DNA from: JAZDFP01 sp043801445
GTDB taxonomy: Bacteria > Planctomycetota > MHYJ01 > JACQXL01
DNA length: 64,000 nt
Direction of reading: 5' to 3'
NCBI GenBank assembly: GCA_043801445.1
Contig: JAZDMB010000057.1
Coordinates: 1 to 64,000, forward strand
Numbering within the stretch: the first letter of the stretch is position 1; each line of letters begins with the position of its first letter. The position numbers and the translations under genes are program-made. The notes under the pieces are model-generated. The model was not told the DNA's origin and did no database searches. It saw only the letters and a list, made by a program, of their open reading frames with translations. Shown piece by piece: positions 9,823-19,683 of this stretch.

Positions 9823-9939
9823 ATTGAGGTTAATCAATCACAAGGAAATTAGCCACGGAGTCGCAGAGAACACCGGGAAAGAATTTGAATTTAATTCTCT
9901 GTGCCCGAGTGACAGATGGACTTTTAATAATACTTAAAC

Positions 9940-11412
9940 ATGCAGAATAATATAAAAAAAGAGACTGTTTTAGGTATCTTATTCGTCACCGCTATTGTTT
10001 TTTTAATATTTGTCAGTCTGACCATCTCAAAATTAAATATCTTTTCTAGCAATCAATATATTAAAGTCGTTTTTGATTCGGTCCGAGGGTTAAAAAAGGG
10101 TGATTCGGTTCGTGTTTTGGGAATGGAAGCTGGAACAATAGACCGCTTGAAAATTCTCCCCAATAATAAGGTTAGAGTAGTATTGAAAATATTTGAACCG
10201 ATCGAATTAAGAGAGGACTACAAAATTACCGTTGAGGAATCAAGTATTCTAGGGGGCAACTTTATCGGCATTAACCCCGGGACACCGGGTAAAAATAAGG
10301 TTAACCTTAAAACACCCCTTCAAGGCCAAGGTATCCTACCCGGTCTGGACGCCTTCGGAAAACTTATAGAAGAAAACCGCGAAGACGTCAAGAAGCTTTT
10401 AAGCGATGCCAGCAAAATCATTAAAGATACGGCTCAAGGCAAAGGCAGTCTCGGTAAATTTATTACTGACGACACCTTATATATTAACCTTAAAGAAACT
10501 TCGGAATCACTAAAAAATACTACCAAACAAATAGAAAAAGGAGAAGGCACTCTCGGCAAGCTTATCTCTGATGATAAACTTTATATAGATTTAAAGGAAT
10601 CGGTTGAATCATTAAAAAATACTACCAAACAAATAGAAAAAGGAGAAGGCACTATCGGCAAGCTTATCTTTGATGATAAACTTTATTTAGACCTGAAGGA
10701 ATCGGTTGAATCATTAAAAAAGACTTTGAAACAAATTGAGTCTAATGAAGGCTTTTTAGGAAAACTTATCTACGATAAAAAACTCGGCCAGCAACTTTCT
10801 GACGCAGGTGATTCAGCAACTAAATTCTTGGAACCTGTCATAAGAACCAAGGTTTTTGTCGAAGTTGGCGCTAAATACTATCCGGAATCCGCTATGACTA
10901 TTTCAGATATTTTTATCCGTATTGAGCCAAGAGAAAGTAAATATTTCATCTTAGGTGGTTCAATTCTCTCTCTGAATAAACGCGGAAATATTACTTTTGA
11001 AGACCAAAGTGATGGTCAAGACCAAACTTTTATTAAAGCCAATGTCCAGATTGCTTACAAATTCCGTAATAATAGTACGACTTTCAGAACCGGTTTAATG
11101 GAAAGCAAATTTGGGGGCGCGATAGATTTAGATTTAGTGGAACCGGTGACAGATAGCTTGATTACCGAACTTTCTTTGAGTTTTGAAATACGAGATGCGT
11201 ATAATAGCCTTCAAAAGGAAAATATAGATGAAAACCTGCCGGCTGCGCTTACTCGTGCCTATGCTTCTGTTAAATTAGGCAAGCATTTTAAGACTTACGT
11301 AGGTTTATCCCGTCTCTTTAGTGACACTCCTGAATTCATGATAGGAATCTCATTCGGATATCTCGATGAAGATATTAAAAGTTTCGTTGCCTTATTGGGC
11401 TTGTCTCGTTAA
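9940..11412 (+). CDS. MCE/MlaD-family lipid-transport protein with repeats and a long C-terminal domain
   Basis: 490 residues. One N-terminal membrane anchor (about 10-30) precedes an MCE domain (about 38-115, VVFDSVRGLKKGDSVRVLGMEAG). Residues about 186-283 hold three near-identical units of about 36 residues built on KQIEKGEGTxGKLIxDDKLY; the DNA is nearly duplicated too. The last 190 residues alternate beta-like strands (KVFVEVGAKYY, FRTGLMESKFGG, TYVGLSRLF) and resemble an outer-membrane barrel or lipocalin-like domain, which is inference. MCE proteins carry phospholipids between membranes. No ATPase or permease partner (MlaE/MlaF) is in the window. GT9 starts 12 bases downstream. Confidence 0.8.
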   Translation: MQNNIKKETVLGILFVTAIVFLIFVSLTISKLNIFSSNQYIKVVFDSVRGLKKGDSVRVLGMEAGTIDRLKILPNNKVRVVLKIFEPIELREDYKITVEESSILGGNFIGINPGTPGKNKVNLKTPLQGQGILPGLDAFGKLIEENREDVKKLLSDASKIIKDTAQGKGSLGKFITDDTLYINLKETSESLKNTTKQIEKGEGTLGKLISDDKLYIDLKESVESLKNTTKQIEKGEGTIGKLIFDDKLYLDLKESVESLKKTLKQIESNEGFLGKLIYDKKLGQQLSDAGDSATKFLEPVIRTKVFVEVGAKYYPESAMTISDIFIRIEPRESKYFILGGSILSLNKRGNITFEDQSDGQDQTFIKANVQIAYKFRNNSTTFRTGLMESKFGGAIDLDLVEPVTDSLITELSLSFEIRDAYNSLQKENIDENLPAALTRAYASVKLGKHFKTYVGLSRLFSDTPEFMIGISFGYLDEDIKSFVALLGLSR

Positions 11413-11424
11413 ACCCAGATACAA

Positions 11425-12555
11425 ATGTCCACTAAAAATATCTTAGTAGTTCGTTTAGGTGGCATTGGTGATGTGGTAATTATTACTCCATCCTTAAAAG
11501 CCCTCAGAAAAATATATCCACAGAGCAGAATTTCATTAATGACCAACCATTACTCTGCAGAAATAGTACAAGGTTCACCGTGGGTTGATGAAGTAATCAC
11601 TTTTACAGACTTATTTTCATCTCAAAAACTATCAGACTTTATAAAACCAAAAATATTAAAGCAGTTTTATGAACTTATCAACCTGATGCTCAAAAGACGG
11701 TTTGATATTTATATATGCTTTCATAGTCTTATTCAATGGTCAGCACTAATTAAACCTTTATTCTTAGCCATACTATCAAGGGCAACACTACGGGTAGGAT
11801 TCGATACATTTAATCGGGGTTTTTTTTTCAATATCAAAACAAAAGATGGCCACGATAAACATTTAATGTATCGTTGCCTGGATGCGGTCAGACAACTGTC
11901 AGTACGCACTGGCAACACTACTATATTGGTTGACGAGAAGTATAATATTTTACCGGAGATATGGTTACACAATGAAGACCTACAATACGCCGAAGATTTT
12001 TTTACCAAAAATATAAAACCTAATGATTTCATAATAGGTATTCACCCCGGTGGTAATCCCCGCTATTCTTCTAGTAAATGCTGGCATCTAGAAAGATATG
12101 TTCAATTAATTAATAGCATTCAAGATAAATACGGTGCGCGGATTTTACTAACCGGTGGTAAAACCGACCAGCCTATCTTAGATAGAATCATACCTCTGTT
12201 GAAAGAAACTCCGCTTCTGTTACCGGATGTAAGCATAAAACAATTATCAGCCATTATCAAACGATGCAACATTTTTATCAGCAATGATACAGGACCTATG
12301 CACCTGGCTGTAGCGATGAAAGTCCAAACCATCGGTATATTTGGAGGTGGTGAATATCAGATGTATGGAACATATCCTCCCAAATCAGGATTTATCGGCA
12401 TAAAAAAAGATATTTCCTGTTATCCCTGCTATCATAAAATCAAATCTTGTAACCATAAATGCCTTGACGAAATAACCATTGAAGAAGTCTTACAGGCGGT
12501 GGAAACCCAAATAAAAAGACTAAAGATTAATCCCTTACGGAATACTGTTAAATAG
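11425..12555 (+). CDS. Glycosyltransferase family 9 (heptosyltransferase-like)
   Basis: 376 residues. The N-terminal GGIGDVVIITPSLKAL motif and the C-terminal SNDTGPMHLAVAM motif define the GT9/ADP-heptose:LPS heptosyltransferase family (GT-B fold). A cysteine-rich tail (CYPCYHKIKSCNHKC) near the end is typical of many family members. The probable role is transfer of a sugar to LPS core or a related glycan in the cytoplasm. It leads a glycan cluster with the GT4 gene, which begins one base after its stop, and the acetyltransferase-methyltransferase fusion. The exact donor and acceptor cannot be read from sequence. Confidence 0.88.
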   Translation: MSTKNILVVRLGGIGDVVIITPSLKALRKIYPQSRISLMTNHYSAEIVQGSPWVDEVITFTDLFSSQKLSDFIKPKILKQFYELINLMLKRRFDIYICFHSLIQWSALIKPLFLAILSRATLRVGFDTFNRGFFFNIKTKDGHDKHLMYRCLDAVRQLSVRTGNTTILVDEKYNILPEIWLHNEDLQYAEDFFTKNIKPNDFIIGIHPGGNPRYSSSKCWHLERYVQLINSIQDKYGARILLTGGKTDQPILDRIIPLLKETPLLLPDVSIKQLSAIIKRCNIFISNDTGPMHLAVAMKVQTIGIFGGGEYQMYGTYPPKSGFIGIKKDISCYPCYHKIKSCNHKCLDEITIEEVLQAVETQIKRLKINPLRNTVK

Positions 12556-12556
12556 A

Positions 12557-13756
12557 ATGCCGTTAGGTATGCATAAAATAAAAATCGTTCAAGTAATTAC
12601 GCGTCTAATTAAAGGTGGCGCGCAGAAAATATGCCTTGATATTGTTGAAGGACTTTCTAAAGACCAATATGAAATCCATCTTATCAGCGGTCCCAACACA
12701 GGCACCGAAGGCTCTTTATGGCAAAGGGCTAATAATATAAGAAATATCCATATCAAAGTTATTCCTCAACTGGTCAGAAACATTTCACCTCTCTGCGATT
12801 TAATTGCCTTATTCAGATTATATCTTTATTTCTCTAAGATACACCCCGATATAGTTCATTGTCATACTTCCAAAGCAGGATTTGTCGGCTGTGTTGCAGC
12901 ATGGTTAGCAAGAGTCCCGATTATTATCTACCTGCCCCAGGGACATATATTTGCCTCTGGAGCACATATTCCAAATGTTTCAGGAAATATCCTCAAATTA
13001 AAACTTTTTTATCTATTGACACGGTTTTCCTCATTACTCTGTACCAAGATTATCGCGGTAAATAACACAGATAAGAACGAACAGATTGCTTTAAGATTGG
13101 CACCGCCATACAAATACGAGGTTATCTATAATGCAATAGATACCAAGATTTGTGATGCCCCTTGCGAGACTTCTATTAATGCTTGTCCCATTAGGGATAC
13201 TCCTGCAACCAATCGTTATCCAATTCTTGCTACGGCTGGTAGATTGAGTTCCGAAAAAGGTCAAGTCTATCTTTTGGAAGCGGTTAAATTAGTGAAAAAT
13301 AAATTCCCTGATGTATTGCTATTGGTTATTGGCGACGGTCCTTTGAGAAATACATTAGAGACAAAAGTAGAGCAATTGGATATTAAAGATAATATCAGAT
13401 TCTTAGGGATGCTGGAAAATATAATTCCTGCCCTTGAAAAAATTGATATATTCATCCTCCCATCACTTTATGAATCATTCGGTATAGTCCTTCTTGAAGC
13501 AATGGCACAGGCTAAACCAATTATTGCCAGTAATGTCGGCGGAATACAAGATGTAGTTGTTCATAATCAGACAGGCATTCTGGTTGCCTGCGCTAATCCT
13601 GAAGTATTATCTATGGCGATTATTAGTTTATCCAATAATAAAGAACTTGCTCGAAAAATGGGACTGGCTGGATACGAACGGGTTAATAAATTATTCCGCA
13701 AAGAACAGATGGTAAATAATTTTGATGATTTATATAACCGCATGGTCAATAAGTAA
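12557..13756 (+). CDS. Glycosyltransferase family 4
   Basis: 399 residues with a two-domain GT-B fold. The N-terminus shows VQVITRLIKGGAQK and HCHTSKAGFVG. The C-terminal donor-binding half shows ATAGRLSSEKGQ (about 225-236), LGMLENI and the E-x7-E region PSLYESFGIVLLEAMAQAKP (about 301-320). The start could be the ATG at 12557 or the one at 12569 (MHKIKIV), which fits the family N-terminus better; neither has a good Shine-Dalgarno. It is probably co-transcribed with the GT9 gene upstream. A segment around residues 195-220, including CPIRDTPATNRY, looks like an insertion relative to the family and contains a TCCCATTAGGGATA palindrome-like word. Confidence 0.88.
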   Translation: MPLGMHKIKIVQVITRLIKGGAQKICLDIVEGLSKDQYEIHLISGPNTGTEGSLWQRANNIRNIHIKVIPQLVRNISPLCDLIALFRLYLYFSKIHPDIVHCHTSKAGFVGCVAAWLARVPIIIYLPQGHIFASGAHIPNVSGNILKLKLFYLLTRFSSLLCTKIIAVNNTDKNEQIALRLAPPYKYEVIYNAIDTKICDAPCETSINACPIRDTPATNRYPILATAGRLSSEKGQVYLLEAVKLVKNKFPDVLLLVIGDGPLRNTLETKVEQLDIKDNIRFLGMLENIIPALEKIDIFILPSLYESFGIVLLEAMAQAKPIIASNVGGIQDVVVHNQTGILVACANPEVLSMAIISLSNNKELARKMGLAGYERVNKLFRKEQMVNNFDDLYNRMVNK

Positions 13757-13760
13757 ATCT

Positions 13761-15230
13761 ATGAGCGAACTAAAGATAGAATCAGCAGACACTTTTGTAC
13801 TTCCCATCATTGCCGCTATGCACATAGACCCTGATGAAAATAACATAAAGAAAATAATCTTCCAGAACAACGGTAGGTATAATTTTTCTCTTGATAAAAT
13901 CCTGATGTTTTATGGGATTGAGCCAGCCGGCGTAATTGTAGCTAAAAAAGATAATCAAACCATTGGTTTTATCATCGTATCAAAAAATCTCGGTAGAATA
14001 AAAGAATTATTCTTGAAACCCCGATTTTTTTTCTTGGTACATTTTGCCCTGAAATTTATATTTTTGCAATATGGGCTGAATAAAGAACTAATAAAAAAAG
14101 TCCTTTTGATATTATACACCAATCTCATCAGGAAAAAAGTACCATCTCACGGATTCGTCCTGAACGACCTCACAAAAAACAGAAAAGAAAACATACCTGA
14201 CTATCAAATCTGGGCTTTTATCATGATGAAATCATCACGAGGTAAAGGCATCGGCTTTAAACTTATCGAAGCCGCCTGCGACTATACCCGTAAATGCCAT
14301 AGCCATTCGCTTGGTATAACCGTTGCTAAAAACAATATCCTTGCCCTAAACCTATATCAGAAGGCGGGATTCCGTATCATTGGTGAATGTTTAGAAAGCA
14401 CTGGACCATCATATTATCTGACTAAATCTCTGACCAATATAAATATGTCTCAAGGTAATAGTTCACATAACACACTTGGGATGGCTGTAAAAAAAGCCAA
14501 TCGTACCGTTTACAACACCAAATCGGTGAAACAGTACGACAAAAATCCAAGCATCTTTGAATCCAGCCGCCAAGAAAACATCAAAAGCATTCTCAACAAG
14601 ATAAGCAAAAAAGCCGGAGACGACAGATTTTTAGACATTGGTTGCGGTACAGGCAACATAATCAAAATAGGAATTAATTATTTCAGAACAGTTATCGGAA
14701 TAGATATGGCTGATAATCTCCTCAAACAGGTAAAACAGCTTCAGCCCGAAATGAATCTAATCGTAGCGGATGCTGATTATCCACCATTCAAAAATAATAC
14801 CTTTAATTGTATCACCTTATATGGAACCATGCACCATCTGTTTAAACCTGCAGAAACACTTCTGCGGATTTCTTCATTACTAAAATCTGGTGGTATCTTA
14901 TATACCGACCATGACCCAAACTATTTCTTTAATAGATTCTATCATCTTTATTATTCACTGCGATATAAACATCAGCATGGGTTTGACTCGAAAGAAGAAG
15001 ATATGGCTGAATTTCACCACACCAGAACTGCCGGGATTAACCCTGAATTGCTCAAGAAAGTGTTACTCGACAACGGCTTTCAGGATGTCCAGATATATTA
15101 TCGACATACCACTAATACCTCTCTTAAATTACCATCCCGTCTTGTACTTTATTTCTTAAAAATCATCTCTCGCATTTTACCATTAAGAAGTTTATACACC
15201 CATTTTTATCTAATTGCTCATTTACGGTGA
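13761..15230 (+). CDS. GNAT acetyltransferase-class I methyltransferase fusion
   Basis: 489 residues from the ATG at 13761, four bases after the GT4 stop; an earlier in-frame ATG at 13722 would overlap GT4 by 35 bases. The N-terminal half (1-225) is a GNAT N-acetyltransferase, with SSRGKGIGFKLIEAA as the acetyl-CoA loop and NILALNLYQKAGF as the family C-terminal motif. After a linker, the C-terminal half has class I SAM-methyltransferase motifs FLDIGCGTGN (about 290-299), VIGIDMADNLL, VADADYPPF and TLYGTMHHL. It may modify an amino sugar or glycan intermediate made by the neighbouring transferases. Substrate unknown; the fusion is unusual. Confidence 0.82.
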   Translation: MSELKIESADTFVLPIIAAMHIDPDENNIKKIIFQNNGRYNFSLDKILMFYGIEPAGVIVAKKDNQTIGFIIVSKNLGRIKELFLKPRFFFLVHFALKFIFLQYGLNKELIKKVLLILYTNLIRKKVPSHGFVLNDLTKNRKENIPDYQIWAFIMMKSSRGKGIGFKLIEAACDYTRKCHSHSLGITVAKNNILALNLYQKAGFRIIGECLESTGPSYYLTKSLTNINMSQGNSSHNTLGMAVKKANRTVYNTKSVKQYDKNPSIFESSRQENIKSILNKISKKAGDDRFLDIGCGTGNIIKIGINYFRTVIGIDMADNLLKQVKQLQPEMNLIVADADYPPFKNNTFNCITLYGTMHHLFKPAETLLRISSLLKSGGILYTDHDPNYFFNRFYHLYYSLRYKHQHGFDSKEEDMAEFHHTRTAGINPELLKKVLLDNGFQDVQIYYRHTTNTSLKLPSRLVLYFLKIISRILPLRSLYTHFYLIAHLR

Positions 15231-15600
15231 ACCTATTCCCATAGGGACGAATCTAGACAAAAAAGAATTAATTAGAATTGATCGCAGAACGTAAGATTGT
15301 CTGCACGGTCGCACGGTTATCCTAAGGAAAAAACATTATTTACCTAATAGATACACTTAAGATTATTACCATGGCAACACCTTCGGTGAGGTTACTTCTG
15401 GTTAAAAAAGAACCCTTAAGAAAAACAATTCAAGAAAGCAGTAAACTAATTATCTGTCAAATCCGATTGATCCTTTTACATATAATTTCCTATGCTATCG
15501 AACAAATGATTAATAAAACAGAAGAATTATATCGGGACTCCAAGATTACTCCACATAAGTATTGATTTTTCTTATTCAATACGTAATATCATCTTTATAT
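15231..15600. other. Intergenic gap of 370 bases before hutI
   Basis: It holds a small AACACCTTCGGTGAGGTT hairpin near 15375. An unsupported 64-codon frame (15371-15565) lacks a ribosome site and family resemblance. No clear terminator or promoter is visible. Confidence 0.4.
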
Positions 15601-16878
15601 ATGACCAAGAAGGAAATAGACCTTATTATCTCTAATGCCGCGGAATTAGTAACTTTATCATCACCACTATTCCGTCCCCGTTGCGGCGTTTCGGAAATGA
15701 ATGCTCTGGGCATTATCAATGATGGCGCAGTGGCTATCAAAAACGGAAGGATTATAGCTGTTGGTGCAACCAATAATATTCTCAAAACATATTCTTCAAA
15801 TAAAATTATTAAAGCAACAGGCAAAACAGTTACACCCGGTTTGATTGATTCGCATACCCATCCCATTTTTATGGGTGACCGTGCGGATGAATTCGAACTT
15901 AAGCTAAAAGGTGCCACATATCAGGAAATCGCTGCTTCCGGCGGTGGTATTAAATCTACTGTCCAGAAAGTTCGCCAGGCTTCTAAAAATAAACTGAAAA
16001 CTAATGCTCAAAAGCATCTTAAACGATTCTTGTCTTATGGAACTACGACCATAGAGGCGAAAAGCGGTTATGGATTAACCACTAAAGACGAAATAAAAAT
16101 ATTAAAAGCTATCAAAGAGCTATCCGGAAAGCCAATCTATCCCGAGATGGTCGCCACCTTTTTAGGCGCTCATGAAATACCTGATGAATTCAAGAATAAT
16201 AAATCCGGCTATATCAATCTTATTAAAACCGAAATGATACCGTTGATTGCCCGGAAAAAATTGGCGGAATTCTGCGATGTCTTTTGCGAAAAGGGTGTTT
16301 TCGAGATAGATGAAACCAGACAAATCCTCAAATCAGCTGCAAAATATAAACTCAACCTCAAACTTCATGCCGATGAATTTACTTGTTTGGGCGGCGCTGA
16401 ATTAGCCGCTGAAATGAATGCCACATCGGCTGACCATTTAATGTTCACCTCGGATAAAGGATTGGCAAAAATGAAAGAAAAAGGCGTGATTGCGGTTTTA
16501 CTACCCGGCACAACATTTATGTTGGGATTAAAAACTTATGCCCGGGCGCGTAAGATGATTGATATGGGTTTACCCATAGCTCTGGCTACCGATTTTAATC
16601 CGGGCACTTCTATGACCGAGTCTTTACCCATCATAATGACGATTGCCTGCGTAATGATGAAAATGACACCGGCTGAAGCGCTTACAGCTACCACTATCAA
16701 CGCAGCTTATGCCCTAAAACGGGGAAAAATCATCGGCTCTCTGGATGCCGGCAAACAAGCCGATATCGTCATCTGGAATACGCCCTCGTATAAACATATT
16801 ACTTATCATTTCGGAGTTAATTTGGTTGATACGGTAATAAAAAAAGGTGTTATCGTTTATAAAAATATAAATTTGTAA
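15601..16878 (+). CDS. hutI: Imidazolonepropionase
   Basis: 425 residues from ATG 15601 (MTKKEIDL). An in-frame TTG at 15562 gives a 13-residue extension that is not family-like. HutI hydrolyses imidazolone-5-propionate to formiminoglutamate in histidine degradation. It belongs to the metal-dependent amidohydrolases: HTHPIFMGDR (about 85), GGGIKST, the HADEF motif (about 256), SADHL and the late Asp region ATDFNPGTS. No hutH, hutU or ftcD is nearby. It may be an isolated gene of the pathway, or its formimino product may feed folate C1 metabolism (fhs is at 41942). Confidence 0.92.
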   Translation: MTKKEIDLIISNAAELVTLSSPLFRPRCGVSEMNALGIINDGAVAIKNGRIIAVGATNNILKTYSSNKIIKATGKTVTPGLIDSHTHPIFMGDRADEFELKLKGATYQEIAASGGGIKSTVQKVRQASKNKLKTNAQKHLKRFLSYGTTTIEAKSGYGLTTKDEIKILKAIKELSGKPIYPEMVATFLGAHEIPDEFKNNKSGYINLIKTEMIPLIARKKLAEFCDVFCEKGVFEIDETRQILKSAAKYKLNLKLHADEFTCLGGAELAAEMNATSADHLMFTSDKGLAKMKEKGVIAVLLPGTTFMLGLKTYARARKMIDMGLPIALATDFNPGTSMTESLPIIMTIACVMMKMTPAEALTATTINAAYALKRGKIIGSLDAGKQADIVIWNTPSYKHITYHFGVNLVDTVIKKGVIVYKNINL

Positions 16879-16894
16879 TAATTTACTTGTCTTT

Positions 16895-16924
16895 CTTGAC
16901 ATAAATGCCGATATTGAATAATAA
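16895..16924 (+). promoter_or_regulatory. Promoter of the porin gene
   Basis: TTGACA at 16895-16900 is followed at about 17 bases by a TAATAA-type -10. The 5' leader to the porin ATG is about 110 bases. Confidence 0.5.
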
Positions 16925-16943
16925 TAAATAATAATATTAAGCA

Positions 16944-16990
16944 TGGAGCAGAAAGCGTCCCGATAAACATCAGGATGCTCCAAGCAATAC
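16944..16990. repeat. Degenerate GC-rich palindrome in the porin leader
   Basis: GGAGCA and TGCTCC arms enclose AGCGTCCCGATAAACATC. The words match the element family at 2686-2740 and 51821-51895. In the mRNA it could fold as a leader stem. Confidence 0.4.
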
Positions 16991-17034
16991 GCTCTACGCC
17001 TAACATACAAACTAAATAATAGAAAGGAGTAAAT

Positions 17035-18432
17035 ATGAGTAAGAGATGGTTGGTTTCGGTTGGTTTGGTATTTGTGCTCGGCTCAATTAATTTTATTACG
17101 GCTGGAACAGTTTCAACCGAAGCGACAGCTACCAGCGCCAAACAAATAAAGCTCTCAGGCGAAATAGAAACACCCATGGTTTCCAGGGATAGAGGTGTTA
17201 ACAGTGTTCTTGATGGTGTTATCAAACCTGGAAGTCAGGATGGCGATACTATCTGGTCACCGTTAATTACGCTCAATGTAGGAATTGACGTAGGCGATAA
17301 AATCACCAGTTTAATTCAACTGCAGAACAGACGCCTGAATACAGCTGTTGGGACAGCCGCTAATGCGGATTTCTTCGGCGGTAATAATATTAGCGCTGAT
17401 ATTAAACAGGCATATGTCAAATTTGAAAAATTTATTATCCCGGACCTGAACTTCACCTATGGCTTACAAAATATGAAAATTACACTTCGTGACGGAGAAG
17501 GCGCATTTTTCATGGATACAAGTTCCAGTCCAAACCTCATCAGCGGATTCTTAACCGAACCCAATGGAGTTGTCTGGTGCCGCGGTAAGAACCCAGGTGA
17601 CTTCGGCGGATTACGTTTTGATTACAGCTCTCTTAAAAACAACAATTATCAAGGCACGCTCTTTATCGGTAAAATATCCGAAACAGCCACCGGCGTAGAC
17701 GTATTACATAACGACACGAACGTTAATGGAGCAGTTGTGTGGTATAAATTAGATGATGATAAAGTATTTAATGCCATCGTCACCCAATTCCTTAATCCCA
17801 AAGCAGGAACAAATATCCAGACGGTAGGTATCGGCGCTAACTATGGCAATACCATACCGAATTTAGGGGTTTTTGGCGAATTTTACACCCAGGGCGGTCA
17901 TGCTGTTAAAAGCGTCAAACAATCTGCCACAGCATTCCGTACCGGCGCTCATTATGACATCCAGCATGAACTTAAACCTTATGTCGAATTGTCATACTGG
18001 TTACTGGGCGGCGGCGGCAGTGCAGGCAGAAATGAAAACTTTGTCTCCCTTGAAAATGTTAAGTCCACAATGATTCTTGAAGATGATGTCTTCGGCTTTG
18101 ATCTGGACAGCAACTACACGGCAATCAAGACAGAAGCCGGCATTACCACCAAGATTGATATCGACAAAGACGGCGCTCCGGAAGAATTAAAAGTTAAAAT
18201 CCTGTTTGGACAATTTACATTAAAAGACCAGCCCAGGGGTTTAAGCGGTGTTTCTAATAGACTGGGCACTGAAATTGATTTGGTAGGCACGCTTCAGTTC
18301 AATCCAAGTGTCGGCTTTACACTGGGTTATGCAAACTTAAACGGTGCAAGATTCTTCACTAGCCCGGCAACATATTGCGCTTCCGATAGCTCAATGACAA
18401 TGATTATTTTCTGCACTAACTTAAAGTTCTAA
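17035..18432 (+). CDS. Outer-membrane porin-like beta-barrel protein
   Basis: 465 residues. AGAAAGGAG lies 6 bases before the ATG. A signal peptide (1-23) ends near TAG/TV. The mature part alternates short amphipathic strands and glycine/asparagine turns, for example GGLRFDYSS and YVELSYWLLGGGG. The chain ends in phenylalanine (NLKF), as outer-membrane barrels do. It resembles general or phosphate-selective porin-like proteins, but I cannot assign a substrate. It has its own promoter and a strong terminator, so it is probably a highly expressed single-gene unit. Confidence 0.78.
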   Translation: MSKRWLVSVGLVFVLGSINFITAGTVSTEATATSAKQIKLSGEIETPMVSRDRGVNSVLDGVIKPGSQDGDTIWSPLITLNVGIDVGDKITSLIQLQNRRLNTAVGTAANADFFGGNNISADIKQAYVKFEKFIIPDLNFTYGLQNMKITLRDGEGAFFMDTSSSPNLISGFLTEPNGVVWCRGKNPGDFGGLRFDYSSLKNNNYQGTLFIGKISETATGVDVLHNDTNVNGAVVWYKLDDDKVFNAIVTQFLNPKAGTNIQTVGIGANYGNTIPNLGVFGEFYTQGGHAVKSVKQSATAFRTGAHYDIQHELKPYVELSYWLLGGGGSAGRNENFVSLENVKSTMILEDDVFGFDLDSNYTAIKTEAGITTKIDIDKDGAPEELKVKILFGQFTLKDQPRGLSGVSNRLGTEIDLVGTLQFNPSVGFTLGYANLNGARFFTSPATYCASDSSMTMIIFCTNLKF

Positions 18433-18450
18433 AACGAGGCAAATTTAGTA

Positions 18451-18484
18451 ACCGCCCCGATGTAACATCGGGGCGGTTTTTTTT
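18451..18484 (+). terminator. Rho-independent terminator of the porin gene
   Basis: A GC-rich perfect stem, ACCGCCCCGATG with CATCGGGGCGGT, is closed by a short loop and followed by eight T residues. It ends the plus-strand transcript just before the convergent aromatic supraoperon. Confidence 0.92.
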
Positions 18485-18540
18485 ATGCATCCCGAAACAG
18501 TTCTCTTGGGTAACTTCATTCGGGAGTGGTAAATATGGGT

Positions 18541-19557
18541 CTATATTACTCTATTAACGGCAGAAGAAATTCCTTTTAATTCCCGCATAAGACCGGCAAA
18601 CTCAAGTGGAGTAAGGCTCTGAAATCCATCACTCAATGCCTTATCAGGATTGGTATGCACTTCAATAATCAAACCGTCGGCACCAGCCGCGATTGATGCC
18701 CTTGCAGCGGATGGCACCAAACTCCTGATACCTGTAGCATGGCTGGGGTCAACAATAACAGGCAAATGCGACATCTGTTTAAGAAGCGGCACAGCCGAGA
18801 TGTCGAGCGTATTTCTCGTATATTTCTCAAATGTCCTTATGCCCCGTTCACACAACATCACATTAGGATTACCCTGCGAGAGTATATATTCGGCAGCCAT
18901 CAGAAGTTCCTCCAGCGTGGACATCATCCCTCGTTTGAGAAGAATCGGTTTCTTGGTCCGACCAACTTCTTCCAATAGAGCATAGTTTTGCATATTTCTG
19001 GCGCCAATCTGCAGGATATCGGCGTATTTACTGACCAGCCCGACATCAGATGGGCTAATGACCTCAGTAACCACCATCAGACCGGTTTCTTCTCTCACGC
19101 GGGCAAGTATCTTAAGACCTTCCTCTTTCAAGCCCTGGAAACTGTAGGGCGAGGTACGCGGTTTGAATGCGCCGCCCCGTAAAACCTCTGCGCCGGATTT
19201 CTTTACCAATATGGCAATTCGGAGTATCTGAACATAACTTTCTACTGCGCACGGTCCAGCCATTATTACCAGCTTTTTACCGCCTATGGCTATATTGCCA
19301 ATCTTTATCCTTGTATCCGCAGATTTATATTCACGTGAAACAAGTTTGAACGGCTGTTTGGTCTGGACAACTTCAGCCACCCCGGGCAGTCGATGGATGG
19401 ACAACTTCAGTATTGCGGTCTTATCACCGATGATACCAATTTGGGTAGTGCCGCCTGCCTTTGAAAGATGCGGCACATAACCGGCACTCTCTATAAGACG
19501 AATAACCCGTGATATCTGTTTAACATTTGCCTGAGGTTTGAGTTTTACAACTATCAT
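18541..19557 (-). CDS. aroF: DAHP synthase with N-terminal regulatory domain
   Basis: 338 residues. It catalyses phosphoenolpyruvate plus erythrose-4-phosphate to DAHP, the entry to the shikimate pathway. The first 70 residues form a ferredoxin-like regulatory domain of the AroF/type I-beta class. The catalytic barrel has [58 protein letters not shown] and VDPSHATG. It is the last gene of the supraoperon, 7 bases after the shifted tyrA frame. It is a paralogue of the shorter enzyme at 21424-22254, so the organism carries two isoforms that probably differ in feedback control. Confidence 0.93.
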   Translation of the reverse strand: MIVVKLKPQANVKQISRVIRLIESAGYVPHLSKAGGTTQIGIIGDKTAILKLSIHRLPGVAEVVQTKQPFKLVSREYKSADTRIKIGNIAIGGKKLVIMAGPCAVESYVQILRIAILVKKSGAEVLRGGAFKPRTSPYSFQGLKEEGLKILARVREETGLMVVTEVISPSDVGLVSKYADILQIGARNMQNYALLEEVGRTKKPILLKRGMMSTLEELLMAAEYILSQGNPNVMLCERGIRTFEKYTRNTLDISAVPLLKQMSHLPVIVDPSHATGIRSLVPSAARASIAAGADGLIIEVHTNPDKALSDGFQSLTPLEFAGLMRELKGISSAVNRVI

Positions 19558-19564
19558 ATCTGTA

Positions 19565-19683
19565 TTATAATAAATTCTCTCTTAACTTGCCAAAGAATTT
19601 CCGTACTTCTTCATAGTCCCTTGCCTTGATAATGTGTTTTAATAGCTCAAGGCGTGCGTTTATCTTTTCAAGTTGTACTAACG
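19565..19683 (-). pseudogene. tyrA: Out-of-frame C-terminal tail of tyrA
   Basis: The +1 frame relative to tyrA encodes QLEKINARLELLKHIIKARD and continues to KLRENLL before a stop at 19565. This is a helical C-terminus of the kind expected for a prephenate dehydrogenase, joined directly to where the upstream frame stops at 19668. A one-base indel near 19672-19690 would fuse both parts into a protein of about 257 residues. Confidence 0.6.

Noticed and set aside
15371..15565. 64-codon plus-strand ORF before hutI
   Set aside because: No Shine-Dalgarno, no recognisable family features and atypical composition.
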